From positions 248,001 to 312,000 of the forward strand of contig NZ_RAPK01000010.1 of assembly GCF_003610495.1 (NCBI RefSeq): a stretch of 64,000 bases of DNA. Reading direction: 5' to 3'. The first letter of the stretch is position 1. Every line of letters starts with the position of its first letter. Both the position numbers and the translations under genes were made by a program. This DNA is from Sinobaca qinghaiensis (lineage in GTDB: Bacteria; Bacillota; Bacilli; Bacillales; Marinococcaceae). The notes under the pieces are model-generated. The model made no database searches. It was not told where the DNA came from and saw nothing but the letters and a program-made list of their open reading frames with translations. This document shows positions 55,469 through 64,000 of the stretch, piece by piece.

Positions 55469-57277
55469 TCATTTCAGATTTTTTACATGATGAACGACTT
55501 TGGCCACGTCGCCTTCCGTTATCCCTGCTTCATTAAATGTATCCACTCTTACATAGACCGGCTGTCCTTTAATCAGGGCTCCTATATTTACTTCGCTGCT
55601 GCCAAATACCATATAGCTGTGATACAGCTTATCGGGCGCAAAACCCCAGAGGACATTAGATCCTGTGAACTCTGTATCATTCCATTTAACCAGCAGATCA
55701 AGCTCACTTACTAATTCCAGCGTAACTCCGGATGCTTTCTCAGGAGGCTCAGCATCCCCGGTGCCAAAAATCCTCATTCCGGAAATACATGCGGTTTGAT
55801 TGTAAGGCAGCTCCTGGATCGTACATCGTATAAACCGTGCTTTCCTTCCGTCTTCTTTCACGATCAGGTCATGAGATAAGTCTGTATCCGCTTCCTGTTT
55901 ATCTTCTATCACGAAATACTCATTTCCATCTACTGAACCTTCCAGCAGCCATCTTGTATAGTGCTGTCTTTCATCTATATACCTTTGCGTATATTCATCC
56001 CCGTGCGGCACGGCTCCTTCCGGTAAGGTGAGCTCCAGATTATCGTCTGCGAAATTCAGTTGAACCGCATGCACGTCACATACCTGGTTAAGATCTATTT
56101 CAAGCCACTCTCCGCCCGCATTTCCAGAAGCCTTCCACCATGTCTGCACGTCTTCATCTGCAGCTTTGGAAGGGTCGTTTCCTTCTGCAGAGGAAGAAGC
56201 TGCCGCAGATTTACCATAGGATAAAAGCATCCACTCTGGATTTTCCCATGGATTCATTGGTTTTTCTTCGATCTTCATAGGCCAATCTCCATAACGCTGG
56301 TTGCAGAACAGCTCACCATCTGCGTCGAATCCTGCAGGCCATATACCCAACCGTCTTTCAAATCTATCGTTAACCGAAATTCTCATTGTCGACGTGTGCC
56401 AGAGGTTTCCGTGCTTATCTTCCATAGTGGAACCATGTCCGGCCCCCGGCATAAAGCCGCCCGGCTTATAGGAGTATGGATTATTGGCTGCCAGCGAAAA
56501 TGGACCGAGCGGACTCTCAGATATATATACACCGTCGGCATACACATTAAATTCTGTGCCGGGCGCAGAATACTGCAGATAGTACCTGCCTTTATGTTTG
56601 TCCATCCATGCCCCTTCAATATAAGGTTTCTCATTGCCGAGATACATCCGTGTTGAATCAATCATCTCCTGGGTTACATCCGGCGTGCTGTTGATATAGT
56701 TGTTAATAATTTCATCTATCTCTTCCGGGGTTCTGGCCGGCTTATGATTTTCCCCATTTCTCTCATAGCCGATTTCTTTTTCGTTTGCAAAAATAAGCTC
56801 AGCCGGTTCATTTATAGGCTGCATATTTGCTGGATTAAGCTCTACCCCGTAAATGGGATCGATACTGGAACATCCCCAATAGAAATATATCCTCCCGTCA
56901 TCATCCACAAATAAATTGGGATCCCAGAAAGGGAAGGCTTCTTCTATTTCTTCAAATTCACCGTGAATAGGATCTGTTGTTCTAAAAAAAGAGCAGTTAT
57001 TGTCTTTTTTTGAAGCGGAGAAATAAATATAATCACCTATCACACGCACATCCGGCGCATAATCATAAACAGGCAGCGTCTTTAACGGGTGAAACTCCCA
57101 GACTGCTAAATCATCACTGCTTATAAATCCCGCGGTCATTGATGGAAAAAGATAATATTTTCCTTTAAACATAATCAGCGATGGATCGGCAGCTTCTCTG
57201 TTAATCGTTATCTGCTCATCCTGAATATTAAACTGATACTTGTATTCCATATTTATAGGGTTACATACGTGTTTCAT
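55469..57277 (-). CDS. GH43-type glycosidase with discoidin/F5-8C (CBM32-like) domain
   Basis: A 602-residue protein: five-bladed propeller domain (about 20-340) with catalytic Asp in REAADPSLI, FWDPNLFVDDDG and Glu in PYIEGAWMDKH; then an F5/8 C-type carbohydrate-binding domain (about 365-505, VQTWWKASGNAGGEWLEIDL) and a short FnIII-like end. It has no signal peptide although binding modules are commoner in secreted enzymes. Likely substrates are arabinosides, xylosides or galactosides. First gene of its operon, 10 bp before the GH3 gene; the leader holds a possible cre site and the AraC element. The start could also be ATG 57250. Confidence 0.88.
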   Translation of the reverse strand: MKHVCNPINMEYKYQFNIQDEQITINREAADPSLIMFKGKYYLFPSMTAGFISSDDLAVWEFHPLKTLPVYDYAPDVRVIGDYIYFSASKKDNNCSFFRTTDPIHGEFEEIEEAFPFWDPNLFVDDDGRIYFYWGCSSIDPIYGVELNPANMQPINEPAELIFANEKEIGYERNGENHKPARTPEEIDEIINNYINSTPDVTQEMIDSTRMYLGNEKPYIEGAWMDKHKGRYYLQYSAPGTEFNVYADGVYISESPLGPFSLAANNPYSYKPGGFMPGAGHGSTMEDKHGNLWHTSTMRISVNDRFERRLGIWPAGFDADGELFCNQRYGDWPMKIEEKPMNPWENPEWMLLSYGKSAAASSSAEGNDPSKAADEDVQTWWKASGNAGGEWLEIDLNQVCDVHAVQLNFADDNLELTLPEGAVPHGDEYTQRYIDERQHYTRWLLEGSVDGNEYFVIEDKQEADTDLSHDLIVKEDGRKARFIRCTIQELPYNQTACISGMRIFGTGDAEPPEKASGVTLELVSELDLLVKWNDTEFTGSNVLWGFAPDKLYHSYMVFGSSEVNIGALIKGQPVYVRVDTFNEAGITEGDVAKVVHHVKNLK

Positions 57278-57339
57278 TGATTTCCCTCATTCCTATATTT
57301 AGTGTGCTGGTTATTCAAAAATGGACAGCCTCTCATTCA

Positions 57340-57353
57340 GGCAACCGCTTCCA
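57340..57353 (-). promoter_or_regulatory. Possible CcpA catabolite-response element in GH43 leader
   Basis: On the minus strand TGGAAGCGGTTGCC agrees with TGWAANCGNTNWCA at 11 of 14 positions; it lies downstream of the proposed -10, where it would act as a roadblock. Weak. Confidence 0.35.
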
Positions 57354-57397
57354 TAAAATGCTGCTTTAATAACATCGGCTTTCATCTACAGCTTACT

Positions 57398-57453
57398 ATT
57401 ATTTTAGTAAACGAATACATTTCAGTATTTCATATATGTGCTTTCTATTATAT
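57398..57453. promoter_or_regulatory. Regulator element copy B, between GH43 operon and AraC gene
   Basis: Counterpart of 50661-50716. On the minus strand TAAAAT (57401-57406) is the proposed -10 of the GH43 operon; on the plus strand TATAAT (57451-57456) at the element's other end could serve the AraC gene. The conserved A/T-rich blocks between them (CATATAT, GTATT) are the likely binding surface. Confidence 0.6.
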
Positions 57454-57485
57454 AATTGAATCGTCTTTAAAAAGGAGCTTATGGT

Positions 57486-58667
57486 ATGACTGATATAAAA
57501 AAGTTTTGCGAGTATCTGTATAAATCCTCATTTGTTCCGGTTTATTTATACGACAATAATGAATTGATTACCTGTTATCCCGATCAAAAGGAAGATACAC
57601 TTCCTCCATCCCGGTATTTATCCAAACTAAAGGAAACAGATAAAACCGTAACCTACACATCGACAACGTTTTATTCCCATTACGGCTGCATTCATATAGA
57701 AAACAGCAGCTCCTTTATCGTTCTTGGCCCAATCAATGATTTTCCTTATTCCTATGAATCTTTAGCATTAATGCACAGGGAATTTGCCGCGGACGAATCC
57801 AGTACAGAAGCATTTTCTGAATTTTTTCACGGGATACCTACAGAGAACCTGGATACTTTCATTAACACTCTTTTATTTATAAATTACACGATTAATCATT
57901 CTGAACTAACGAGAAAAGATATTGAAGATGATATAAGTGTTCCATTTGAAAGTTCCATTGCCGAAAAGTATTCCATTGAATCGTTTCTTTACAAGGAGGA
58001 AGGTTTTTTTGACAACAACTTTCAGATAGAGCGCGAGTTTATACGCTATATTGAAACCGGGAATATAGATAAATTAAATGAAATTCATACAATTTCCAGA
58101 AATACGAAAATAGGCGTTATTGCCAACAATAAACTCCGTCAGTGGAAAAATACATTCATTGTTACGGTTACTTTATCTTCGCGGGCGGCAATGAGAGGCG
58201 GTCTGGCTCCAAGTATTGCCTACCAGTTATCGAATATTTACATTAATCAGGTCGAAAGATTAACCGAACTCGATGCTATTATGTCTCTTTTGAGCCAGGT
58301 TCAAATAGACTATGCCAATAGAGTAGCCAATTCCATAGTTCCGGCGACGGCTGATATTATTCTTCGTCAGGTTATAGAATATGTTCATGAAAATACGAAT
58401 CAAAACATTAAAACAGCGGATGTGGCTGATCATGTCGGCTTTACCCGTTCGTATTTGTCACGTAAATTCAAAAAAGAAATGGGGATGGAGCTCAGTCATT
58501 TTATACGGAAGTGCAAACTCGAAGAAGCCAGGGATATGCTGGCCTTTTCTGACAAGACGATCAGCGAGATCAGCAGTGACCTCTGCTTCTCCAGCCAGAG
58601 CCATTTTCAGAAGTCTTTTAAAGATACTTATGAGATGACGCCCCAGACCTACAGAAACTCTTTATAA
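57486..58667 (+). CDS. AraC family transcriptional regulator of the glycosidase cluster
   Basis: A 393-residue regulator with a C-terminal AraC DNA-binding domain (about 290-393, helices in KTADVADHVGFTRSYLSRKF and ISEISSDLCFSSQSHFQKSF) and a long N-terminal region (about 1-285) with no recognised sensor domain; it lacks membrane segments. It is divergent from the GH43-GH3-GH1-SDR operon, so it most probably activates it. AAAAAGGAGCTTATGGT precedes the ATG. Its coding region is more AT-rich than the genes on the left side of the window. Confidence 0.9.
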   Translation: MTDIKKFCEYLYKSSFVPVYLYDNNELITCYPDQKEDTLPPSRYLSKLKETDKTVTYTSTTFYSHYGCIHIENSSSFIVLGPINDFPYSYESLALMHREFAADESSTEAFSEFFHGIPTENLDTFINTLLFINYTINHSELTRKDIEDDISVPFESSIAEKYSIESFLYKEEGFFDNNFQIEREFIRYIETGNIDKLNEIHTISRNTKIGVIANNKLRQWKNTFIVTVTLSSRAAMRGGLAPSIAYQLSNIYINQVERLTELDAIMSLLSQVQIDYANRVANSIVPATADIILRQVIEYVHENTNQNIKTADVADHVGFTRSYLSRKFKKEMGMELSHFIRKCKLEEARDMLAFSDKTISEISSDLCFSSQSHFQKSFKDTYEMTPQTYRNSL

Positions 58668-58681
58668 TAAGAAACATGACA

Positions 58682-58723
58682 ACAAAAAACCGTTTCCTCG
58701 AACAAATCAGGGAAACGGTTTTT
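58682..58723. terminator. Bidirectional terminator between AraC gene and SDR gene
   Basis: AAAAACCGTTTCC / GGGAAACGGTTTTT with a 12-base loop, converging genes. Confidence 0.88.
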
Positions 58724-58753
58724 GCTGTGCCGGCTGAAAAATACCGGTCTGCT

Positions 58754-59533
58754 TTAAGCGTTGATCAACGTGCCTCCATCGGCATGAATATTCTGTCCTG
58801 TAATCCAGCGGCTGTCATCTGATGCAAAAAATACGACAATCGGTGCCACATCATGATAGGGATCGCCTGCCCGTTTGAATGGATTGTCAGTAAAAGCATT
58901 CTCCGCCCATTCCCTTACGTCAGGCTCAAGGTGATCAAATCCCATCTGGCAGTTATCCGTCAAACCGTTTGGACAAAGCGTGTTTACGCGGATATTAAAC
59001 TGGCCCCACTCTCTGGCAACCACGCGGGATAGGCCCCGAACGGCCTCTTTGGAAGCGGCATAGGGTGCAAATGATTCCAGTCCTGCCACTGCTGCTTCTG
59101 AAGCAAAATTAATAATAGAGCTTCCAGCGCCTGGTTTATCTTTTAGATATGGATAGCAGAGCTTCATTAAGTGCCAGTAAGCGTACACGGAGCTGTGCAT
59201 TTCCGTATCCAGGTCTTCAATCGGTTTTTCCAGGAAAGGCCCTGGATTGGTTACCGTATGAGCATTGTTAACCAGAACATCAATTGTGCCGAAGCGTTCA
59301 ACCGTTTTGTCCACAAAAGTTACCAGGTCATCATAACTCATAATATCAAGCGCCATGGCAAAAACTTCTGCGCCGCTTTCTTCACACAGTTTTTTCGTTT
59401 CCATAAGTCTGCTTTCCGTTCTCGAACAAATAGCCAGCTTCGCCCCTTCTTCTGCCAGACGAATCGCCTGCTGTTTACCAAGTCCGCTTGAACATCCAGT
59501 AATGATTACTACTTTTCCATCTAATTTCCCCAT
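58754..59533 (-). CDS. SDR family oxidoreductase
   Basis: A 259-residue classical SDR: TGCSSGLGKQ, NNAH, catalytic Ser in FASEAAVAG and YAASK; ends TGQNIHADGGTLINA like 3-oxoacyl-ACP-reductase-type enzymes. ATAGGAGGATTTACA precedes the ATG. Last of three consecutive SDR genes that follow the GH2 gene; substrate unknown. Confidence 0.9.
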   Translation of the reverse strand: MGKLDGKVVIITGCSSGLGKQQAIRLAEEGAKLAICSRTESRLMETKKLCEESGAEVFAMALDIMSYDDLVTFVDKTVERFGTIDVLVNNAHTVTNPGPFLEKPIEDLDTEMHSSVYAYWHLMKLCYPYLKDKPGAGSSIINFASEAAVAGLESFAPYAASKEAVRGLSRVVAREWGQFNIRVNTLCPNGLTDNCQMGFDHLEPDVREWAENAFTDNPFKRAGDPYHDVAPIVVFFASDDSRWITGQNIHADGGTLINA

Positions 59534-59588
59534 TGTAAATCCTCCTATTATTGTAATAAATAATGCTGGTCATAATGCGCTTTGCCTG

Positions 59589-60563
59589 TTATTTCAAAGG
59601 CAGTTTTGATCCGCTTTCTTTTAAATGTTTAAGCAGCTCGCCGGGCACCCGCTTTTCGAGCTCACCGATGGTCCAGACACCTTCTTCTTGTTTGATTTCG
59701 CTTATGATTTCAGAGTCAGACCAGACGCCTATTTCCCCGTTGGCGGCAAGCTTGAATAAGTAACCGGAGATACTATCGGCACTGTCGGATGCAAGATAAG
59801 CCAAAAATGGAACCATCCCTTCGGCTGTTTCTTTCATTGCCTCAGGAGCTACTGCCTCCACCTGTTCTTTGGAAACACCCTGTAGTCTGTACGTTGCAAC
59901 AGCGTTGTACCAGGCGCGTGTTTTGGCAAGCGGCGTATATGCATTAACCGTTATGCCGTGCGCGGCTACATCTTTTGCTGCTGCTTTTGAAAGTGCCACC
60001 AGTCCTGCATTGGCAGCACCGTAGGCCGCATAGCCTTCCAGCCCAAGAAATGCGTCTGAAGAGGAGTTTAGAATGCGGCCGAATCCCTGCTCTTTCATAT
60101 AAGGAAGAGCGTGATGCATCAGGTTAAATGCTCCTTTCAACTTCGAAGCAACGCTGGTATCCCATAATTCTTCGTCCATTTTCATAATATTCCCCACCCA
60201 GTTGGATGAGGCGTTATTTACGATAATATCAATACGTCCGAAATGATCGACTGCTGTTTGGACCATCTTCTCAGCCGTCTTAAAATCACTTACGTCTCCG
60301 TAAAAAGGAATCGCTTCTCCACCTGATCGATTAATTTCATCGGCCGTTGTCTGCGCATCGCCTTTAACTTTCTGAAGCGCCTCACGCTCTTCGTCGTTAA
60401 ATTGAAGCGACGTTTTTTCAAAAGCATCCAGGGAAGATCCCGGTTTGCGGTTGTTTGTAATCACCCTGGCTCCCAGGTCTGCCATGCAGATTGCAATATC
60501 TCTTCCGATACCCTGCCCTGAGCCTGTAACTACAGCTGCTTTGCCTTCCAGTATTCTGCTCAT
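59589..60563 (-). CDS. SDR family protein with Asn in place of the catalytic Lys
   Basis: A 324-residue SDR with TGSGQGIGRD cofactor motif, an insertion of about 30 residues after strand 2 (around FEKTSLQFNDEEREAL), NNAS, Ser in NSSSDAFLG, and then YGAAN instead of YxxxK. The insertion and length resemble the SDR subgroup near the multifunctional hydratase/dehydrogenase enzymes. Loss of the Lys should lower proton transfer, so it may act differently or as partner of the neighbouring SDRs. AAAGAGGTGGTAATAAC precedes the ATG. Confidence 0.85.
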   Translation of the reverse strand: MSRILEGKAAVVTGSGQGIGRDIAICMADLGARVITNNRKPGSSLDAFEKTSLQFNDEEREALQKVKGDAQTTADEINRSGGEAIPFYGDVSDFKTAEKMVQTAVDHFGRIDIIVNNASSNWVGNIMKMDEELWDTSVASKLKGAFNLMHHALPYMKEQGFGRILNSSSDAFLGLEGYAAYGAANAGLVALSKAAAKDVAAHGITVNAYTPLAKTRAWYNAVATYRLQGVSKEQVEAVAPEAMKETAEGMVPFLAYLASDSADSISGYLFKLAANGEIGVWSDSEIISEIKQEEGVWTIGELEKRVPGELLKHLKESGSKLPLK

Positions 60564-60621
60564 GTTATTACCACCTCTTTTGATATAGGATTAAAGACCA
60601 CTACATTACTTTATTGTCCAG

Positions 60622-61590
60622 TTAACGTGATCCACCGCTGAATGCCACGCCGGTTAAATCTTCGCTGAGCTCCCAGAGACGTTCTGCAAGATGCGGGTCA
60701 AGGGCGTGTTCAAATACAGCATTCGGCATATCGTCCATAGAAGACGCTGTTTCCGCAATATCCGCATCTGCACAATACACGCCGCCTCTGTTATTGAGCT
60801 GAGGATCCGTCGCGCACCATACACTCGTTGCTGCGCCCTGCTCCTCTGTTTTAAAATCAGTAATACCTCCGCCTCCGGCTTCTGCTTCGGATATATACCG
60901 GAACAGATCTGTTTTAATTCCGCCGGGATGAACAGCGAATGCACGGATATGATGAGCATAACCGCGCTTATCAAGACCTGCGGTAAACAATGCATTAGCT
61001 GATTTGGACTGGGCATAAGCCAATCCCTTGTTGTATTCGCGGGTTTCAAAGTTAGGGTCATCAAAATCAATGCCTCCATACATATGGGCAGCCGAAGAGA
61101 CGGTAACGACCCGTGCCCCGTCGGCCTGCTTTAAAGCAGGCCAGAGCCGTGCGGTCAATTGAAAGTGGCCCAGGTGATTGGTCGCAAATTGAGACTCATA
61201 GCCCCTTGCATCTCTCATTAACGGCGGTGTCATAATGCCGGCATTATTAATTAAAATATCAAGCGGCCGTTCCGACTCGAGAAAACGGTCTGCAAACGCA
61301 TCAATAGAACCGGGATCCATTAGATCAAGCGTTTCAATTTCCACGTTAGGAATACCTTTTAAAGAAGTTTCAGCCTTATCTACGCTTCTGGCAGGTACGA
61401 TCACGACAGCTCCTCTGTCCGCCAGGGCACGTGTCGTTTCAATCCCGATGCCGGAATATCCGCCGGTGACAATAGCCGTTTTGCCGGTCAGATCAATGCC
61501 TTCGAGCACCTCAGCTGCGGTCGAATCTTTGCTGAATCCGGATGAAATCGGTTTTTGCGGGGTTATTTGATAGCTTTTTTGTGTGGTCAC
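60622..61590 (-). CDS. SDR family oxidoreductase (retinol dehydrogenase/protochlorophyllide reductase-like)
   Basis: A 322-residue SDR with a 30-residue N-terminal extension before TAIVTGGYSGIGIET, then NNAG, Ser in VSSAAHMYG and YAQSKSANALF, the pattern of the RDH/WW-oxidoreductase-type subgroup. Start is GTG at 61590 with AAGGAGAGGTAAT. It begins 18 bp after the GH2 stop, so it is co-transcribed with it. Probably reduces or oxidises a bulky hydroxyl compound; inference only. Confidence 0.9.
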   Translation of the reverse strand: MTTQKSYQITPQKPISSGFSKDSTAAEVLEGIDLTGKTAIVTGGYSGIGIETTRALADRGAVVIVPARSVDKAETSLKGIPNVEIETLDLMDPGSIDAFADRFLESERPLDILINNAGIMTPPLMRDARGYESQFATNHLGHFQLTARLWPALKQADGARVVTVSSAAHMYGGIDFDDPNFETREYNKGLAYAQSKSANALFTAGLDKRGYAHHIRAFAVHPGGIKTDLFRYISEAEAGGGGITDFKTEEQGAATSVWCATDPQLNNRGGVYCADADIAETASSMDDMPNAVFEHALDPHLAERLWELSEDLTGVAFSGGSR

Positions 61591-61608
61591 ATTACCTCTC
61601 CTTACGTT

Positions 61609-64000
61609 TTATTCAACTAATACTGTCTCTCTTTTATGAACGGTCCATGATTCATTCACCGCTATCTGCACTTCTGCAGGTTCGCAGCCTTCCGCCGTAA
61701 TGTATACTTTTATCGTCCCGGGATTCACAGCGGTCCGGACGATGGCCTGCGCCCGTCCCCGGTATGGCATTTGGAAAGGGTCTAAAAAGCTTTCCTCTGT
61801 ATATGGATTGGCACTGCCAAAGCCTATTAGGTCTCCAGGACCTTCCACTTCAACCGTTATTGTTCTGTTTTCCAGCACTTTCACTATTCCCTGGTCATCT
61901 GTGAAGGCAATGTCTATATAGGCAAGATCCTGCCCGTTGGCTTGTAATGAACTTCTTTCTGCACCAACCTGTAATCTTAAACTGCTGCCGGCTGACTCCA
62001 GTTGACTTTTAGATAGCTCCTTGCCTTTCTTGTCTTTGCTGACAGCAGTGAGTGTTCCTTTTTCGTAGGGAATATTTTTAAAAACAGCTTTATATTTATT
62101 CGCTTCGCCGGCTTTTTTGCTGCCCATCGACTTCCCGTTAAGAAACAGTTCTACCTGTGGAGCAGCGCTGTATACTTCCACCGTCGCTTTTTTTCCCTCA
62201 CAGTCATCCCAGGACCAGCTTGCCAGCCCATCGGAATGACGCCACATGGACTCTACCGGCTTAGCCGGATAATAATGCACCGGCTCCACGGCAATAATGG
62301 GGCGGTCGATAAGTCCCCAGACTACTTTATTGTAGGCTGCCTGAGGTGTCTGGTAACCCGTTATATCAATCACTCCACCGCCAAATAACAGCCACGGATA
62401 TGGTTTCGGGTTGCTGTTTTCCTGACCAGGGTACGTACTGGCACCCAGCCCGGCTTCCCCGAGATAATCAAATCCTGTCCACATAAAATCACCAATAAGA
62501 TACGGGAATTTTTTCACCATCTTCCAGTTTTTAGCTAAATCACCCGGGAATGTCTCGCTTCCTGCTATTACACGATCCGGGTGCTTTCGGCTTTCCATCC
62601 TGTAGCGCCCGCTGCCATAGTTATATCCGGCTACATCCACTTTTGCAAAAGCATCTCTCGTAGCTTTATCCACAAGGGGCAGACGTCCGAAATTATTCAT
62701 GAATGATCCCATTGCGGTCATCATATTGTTAATAAATTCGCTTCCGCTCGCCTGATTCTTTTTTTCTTTTTTTGGACTTTTGTCTTTTTTCTCTTTTTTG
62801 TCTATCTTTTCTTCGCTGTAAATGCCCATTCCAAGCTTTGCGAAGCCATTTAAAAAGAGGTTGATTCCAATCGTCACTGGTCTGGTTGGATCAAGTTCAC
62901 GTACTTTGTCCGCCTGCTTTTCAGTAAGCTCAATTCCCCTCTCATTTACCGTTTCGCTGACTTCGTTGCCGATTGAATACATAATGACGGATGGATGATT
63001 GTAGTCTTTTTCCACCATAGCTGTTGTATCCATTTTCCAGTCTTCTTCAAATATAGAAGCGTAGTCATATTTTGTTTTAGGAATATACCACTGATCAAAC
63101 GTCTCATCGATAACGTACAGACCGTACCGGTCACAGGCCTGCAGGATAGCTTTGGACAGCGGATTATGCCCCGCCCGGACAGCATTGAACCCGGCTTCCT
63201 TTAAAATTTTGATCCGTCTTTTCTCCGCATCTTCATATGTGGCTGCGCCCAGAATGCCATTATCATGATGAATACATGCGCCCCGCAGCTTCACTTCCTC
63301 TCCATTAATACGCAAACCTTCCCGGGCACTGACCGAAATGCTGCGAATGCCAAATTCTGTTTCATGACTATCGAGAATTTCTCCATCTTCCAGTAAAGAA
63401 ATGCGGCAGTGATATAGATTCGGTGATTCGGCACTCCATTTATTAGCGTGCGGTATCTTTAATTGCTGTACACCGCTTTCCGCCGTGTTTGATATGACCA
63501 CCAGCTCATTATTGTAAAGTATTTCCGTATGAACACTTATATTCTCATTGCTTGATACATAGTTCGTTTCTACCGCAATGTCCCCGTTTTCCGCCGTAAT
63601 CTTTACTTTATTAGGATGAATATATGCCTTTCCTCCGGTGAATAAATGGACGGGGCGGTAGATACCGCTTCCCGTATACCATCTGCTGTTTGGCTCTTTG
63701 GAGTTATCCACCTTCACGAGTATTTCATTGTATTTCTCCCGGTCTGTGTAAATAAAATCAGTAATGTCTATATAGAAATTTGTATAGCCGTAGCGGTGGC
63801 CTCCCGCTTTTTCTCCATTAATAAAAACTTCACTATTGCAGTAAACGCCCTCAAATTCCAATATGACATTTTCTGCGTCTCTGCTTTCCGGAATTTGAAA
63901 TTTCTTTCGATACCTATATTTACCTCCCGGGAAATAGCCGGTATTTGCCCCGTTTTCACAGCCGGCATCCCTTGTTTCCGTCAGCATGGCATCGTGAGGT
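61609..64000 (-). CDS. GH2 family beta-glycosidase (N-terminus beyond window edge)
   Basis: At least 797 residues; the frame is open to 64000 and the last visible codons read PHDAML, the conserved LPHD segment of GH2 enzymes, so an inner ATG at 63987 is not the real start. Domains: jelly-roll sugar-binding (to about 150), immunoglobulin-like, TIM barrel with acid/base Glu in YSIGNEV and nucleophile Glu in VIAGSETFPG, then DUF4982-like and C-terminal sandwich domains. A Lys-rich insert (IDKKEKKDKSPKKEKK) lies within the barrel. Probably a beta-galactosidase or beta-glucuronidase type enzyme; no specific activity assigned. Confidence 0.9.
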   Translation of the reverse strand, partial: PHDAMLTETRDAGCENGANTGYFPGGKYRYRKKFQIPESRDAENVILEFEGVYCNSEVFINGEKAGGHRYGYTNFYIDITDFIYTDREKYNEILVKVDNSKEPNSRWYTGSGIYRPVHLFTGGKAYIHPNKVKITAENGDIAVETNYVSSNENISVHTEILYNNELVVISNTAESGVQQLKIPHANKWSAESPNLYHCRISLLEDGEILDSHETEFGIRSISVSAREGLRINGEEVKLRGACIHHDNGILGAATYEDAEKRRIKILKEAGFNAVRAGHNPLSKAILQACDRYGLYVIDETFDQWYIPKTKYDYASIFEEDWKMDTTAMVEKDYNHPSVIMYSIGNEVSETVNERGIELTEKQADKVRELDPTRPVTIGINLFLNGFAKLGMGIYSEEKIDKKEKKDKSPKKEKKNQASGSEFINNMMTAMGSFMNNFGRLPLVDKATRDAFAKVDVAGYNYGSGRYRMESRKHPDRVIAGSETFPGDLAKNWKMVKKFPYLIGDFMWTGFDYLGEAGLGASTYPGQENSNPKPYPWLLFGGGVIDITGYQTPQAAYNKVVWGLIDRPIIAVEPVHYYPAKPVESMWRHSDGLASWSWDDCEGKKATVEVYSAAPQVELFLNGKSMGSKKAGEANKYKAVFKNIPYEKGTLTAVSKDKKGKELSKSQLESAGSSLRLQVGAERSSLQANGQDLAYIDIAFTDDQGIVKVLENRTITVEVEGPGDLIGFGSANPYTEESFLDPFQMPYRGRAQAIVRTAVNPGTIKVYITAEGCEPAEVQIAVNESWTVHKRETVLVE

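Overview
The window looks like a chromosomal segment of a low-to-mid-GC Gram-positive Bacillaceae bacterium, probably a halo- or alkali-tolerant Bacillus relative. The reasons are strong AGGAGG-type ribosome binding sites, Bacillus-type operators (Rex, Zur, Fur, LexA, LicT/RAT, sigma-B-like), a lia-type envelope stress operon, and very acidic exported proteins such as the YusW-like lipoprotein, the cell-wall amidase and the solute-binding proteins. No rRNA, tRNA, CRISPR array, transposase or prophage was found. Both window edges cut genes: liaS on the left and a GH2 glycosidase on the right.

Layout. 1-2462 (minus): liaI-liaH-like-liaF-liaS' envelope stress operon. 2636-4213: an SDR and a TVP38-family membrane protein. 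4465-7175: L-lactate dehydrogenase and L-lactate permease behind two tandem Rex operators. 7241-13410: housekeeping and accessory genes (ring-cleaving dioxygenase, formamidase-like protein, LysM polysaccharide deacetylase, DUF4256, VOC protein, a SpoIIAA/STAS-like protein, a Nudix protein). 13682-15430: a secreted amidase with an LPETA sorting signal. 15474-18771: flavodoxin-like reductase, YusW-like lipoprotein, cardiolipin synthase. 18821-20036: a CobW-family metallochaperone under a near-ideal Zur box. 20145-20510: second SpoIIAA/STAS-like paralogue. 20577-24828 (minus): 5-oxoprolinase operon pxpB-pxpC-accB-accC-pxpA. 25278-27648: a small gene under a LexA box, an AraC/GyrI regulator, a TetR effector domain without HTH, and a small unknown protein.

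27893-34335 is a tight six-gene operon joining a polyamine-type ABC importer to a nucleoside hydrolase and an adenine deaminase, probably a purine nucleoside salvage system. 34392-38948 (minus) is an autoregulated beta-glucoside PTS operon (licT-bglP-bgl) with two RAT/terminator switches. 39128-43268 is an operon of amidase, M20 hydrolase, DUF5058 membrane protein and an unrecognised membrane partner, probably an uptake-and-hydrolysis module for N-acyl or amide compounds. 43348-44349 is an AT-rich two-gene patch (nuclease-fold protein and cyclic-phosphate receiver-domain protein). 44454-48457 is a Fur-controlled siderophore ABC uptake operon, followed by a soluble PAS chemoreceptor and a DUF2798 protein.

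50288-64000 is a catabolic cluster: an orphan PTS IIB protein, GH1, GH3, GH43 and GH2 glycosidases, four short-chain dehydrogenases and an AraC regulator. A 56-bp element, 44/56 identical by hand alignment, lies upstream of both the orphan IIB gene and the GH43-GH3-GH1-SDR operon, next to the regulator gene. It is the best candidate for the regulator's binding site and links the distant PTS gene to the cluster. The combination of glycosidases and dehydrogenases suggests use of glycosides whose sugar or aglycone is then oxidised; the substrate cannot be named from sequence.
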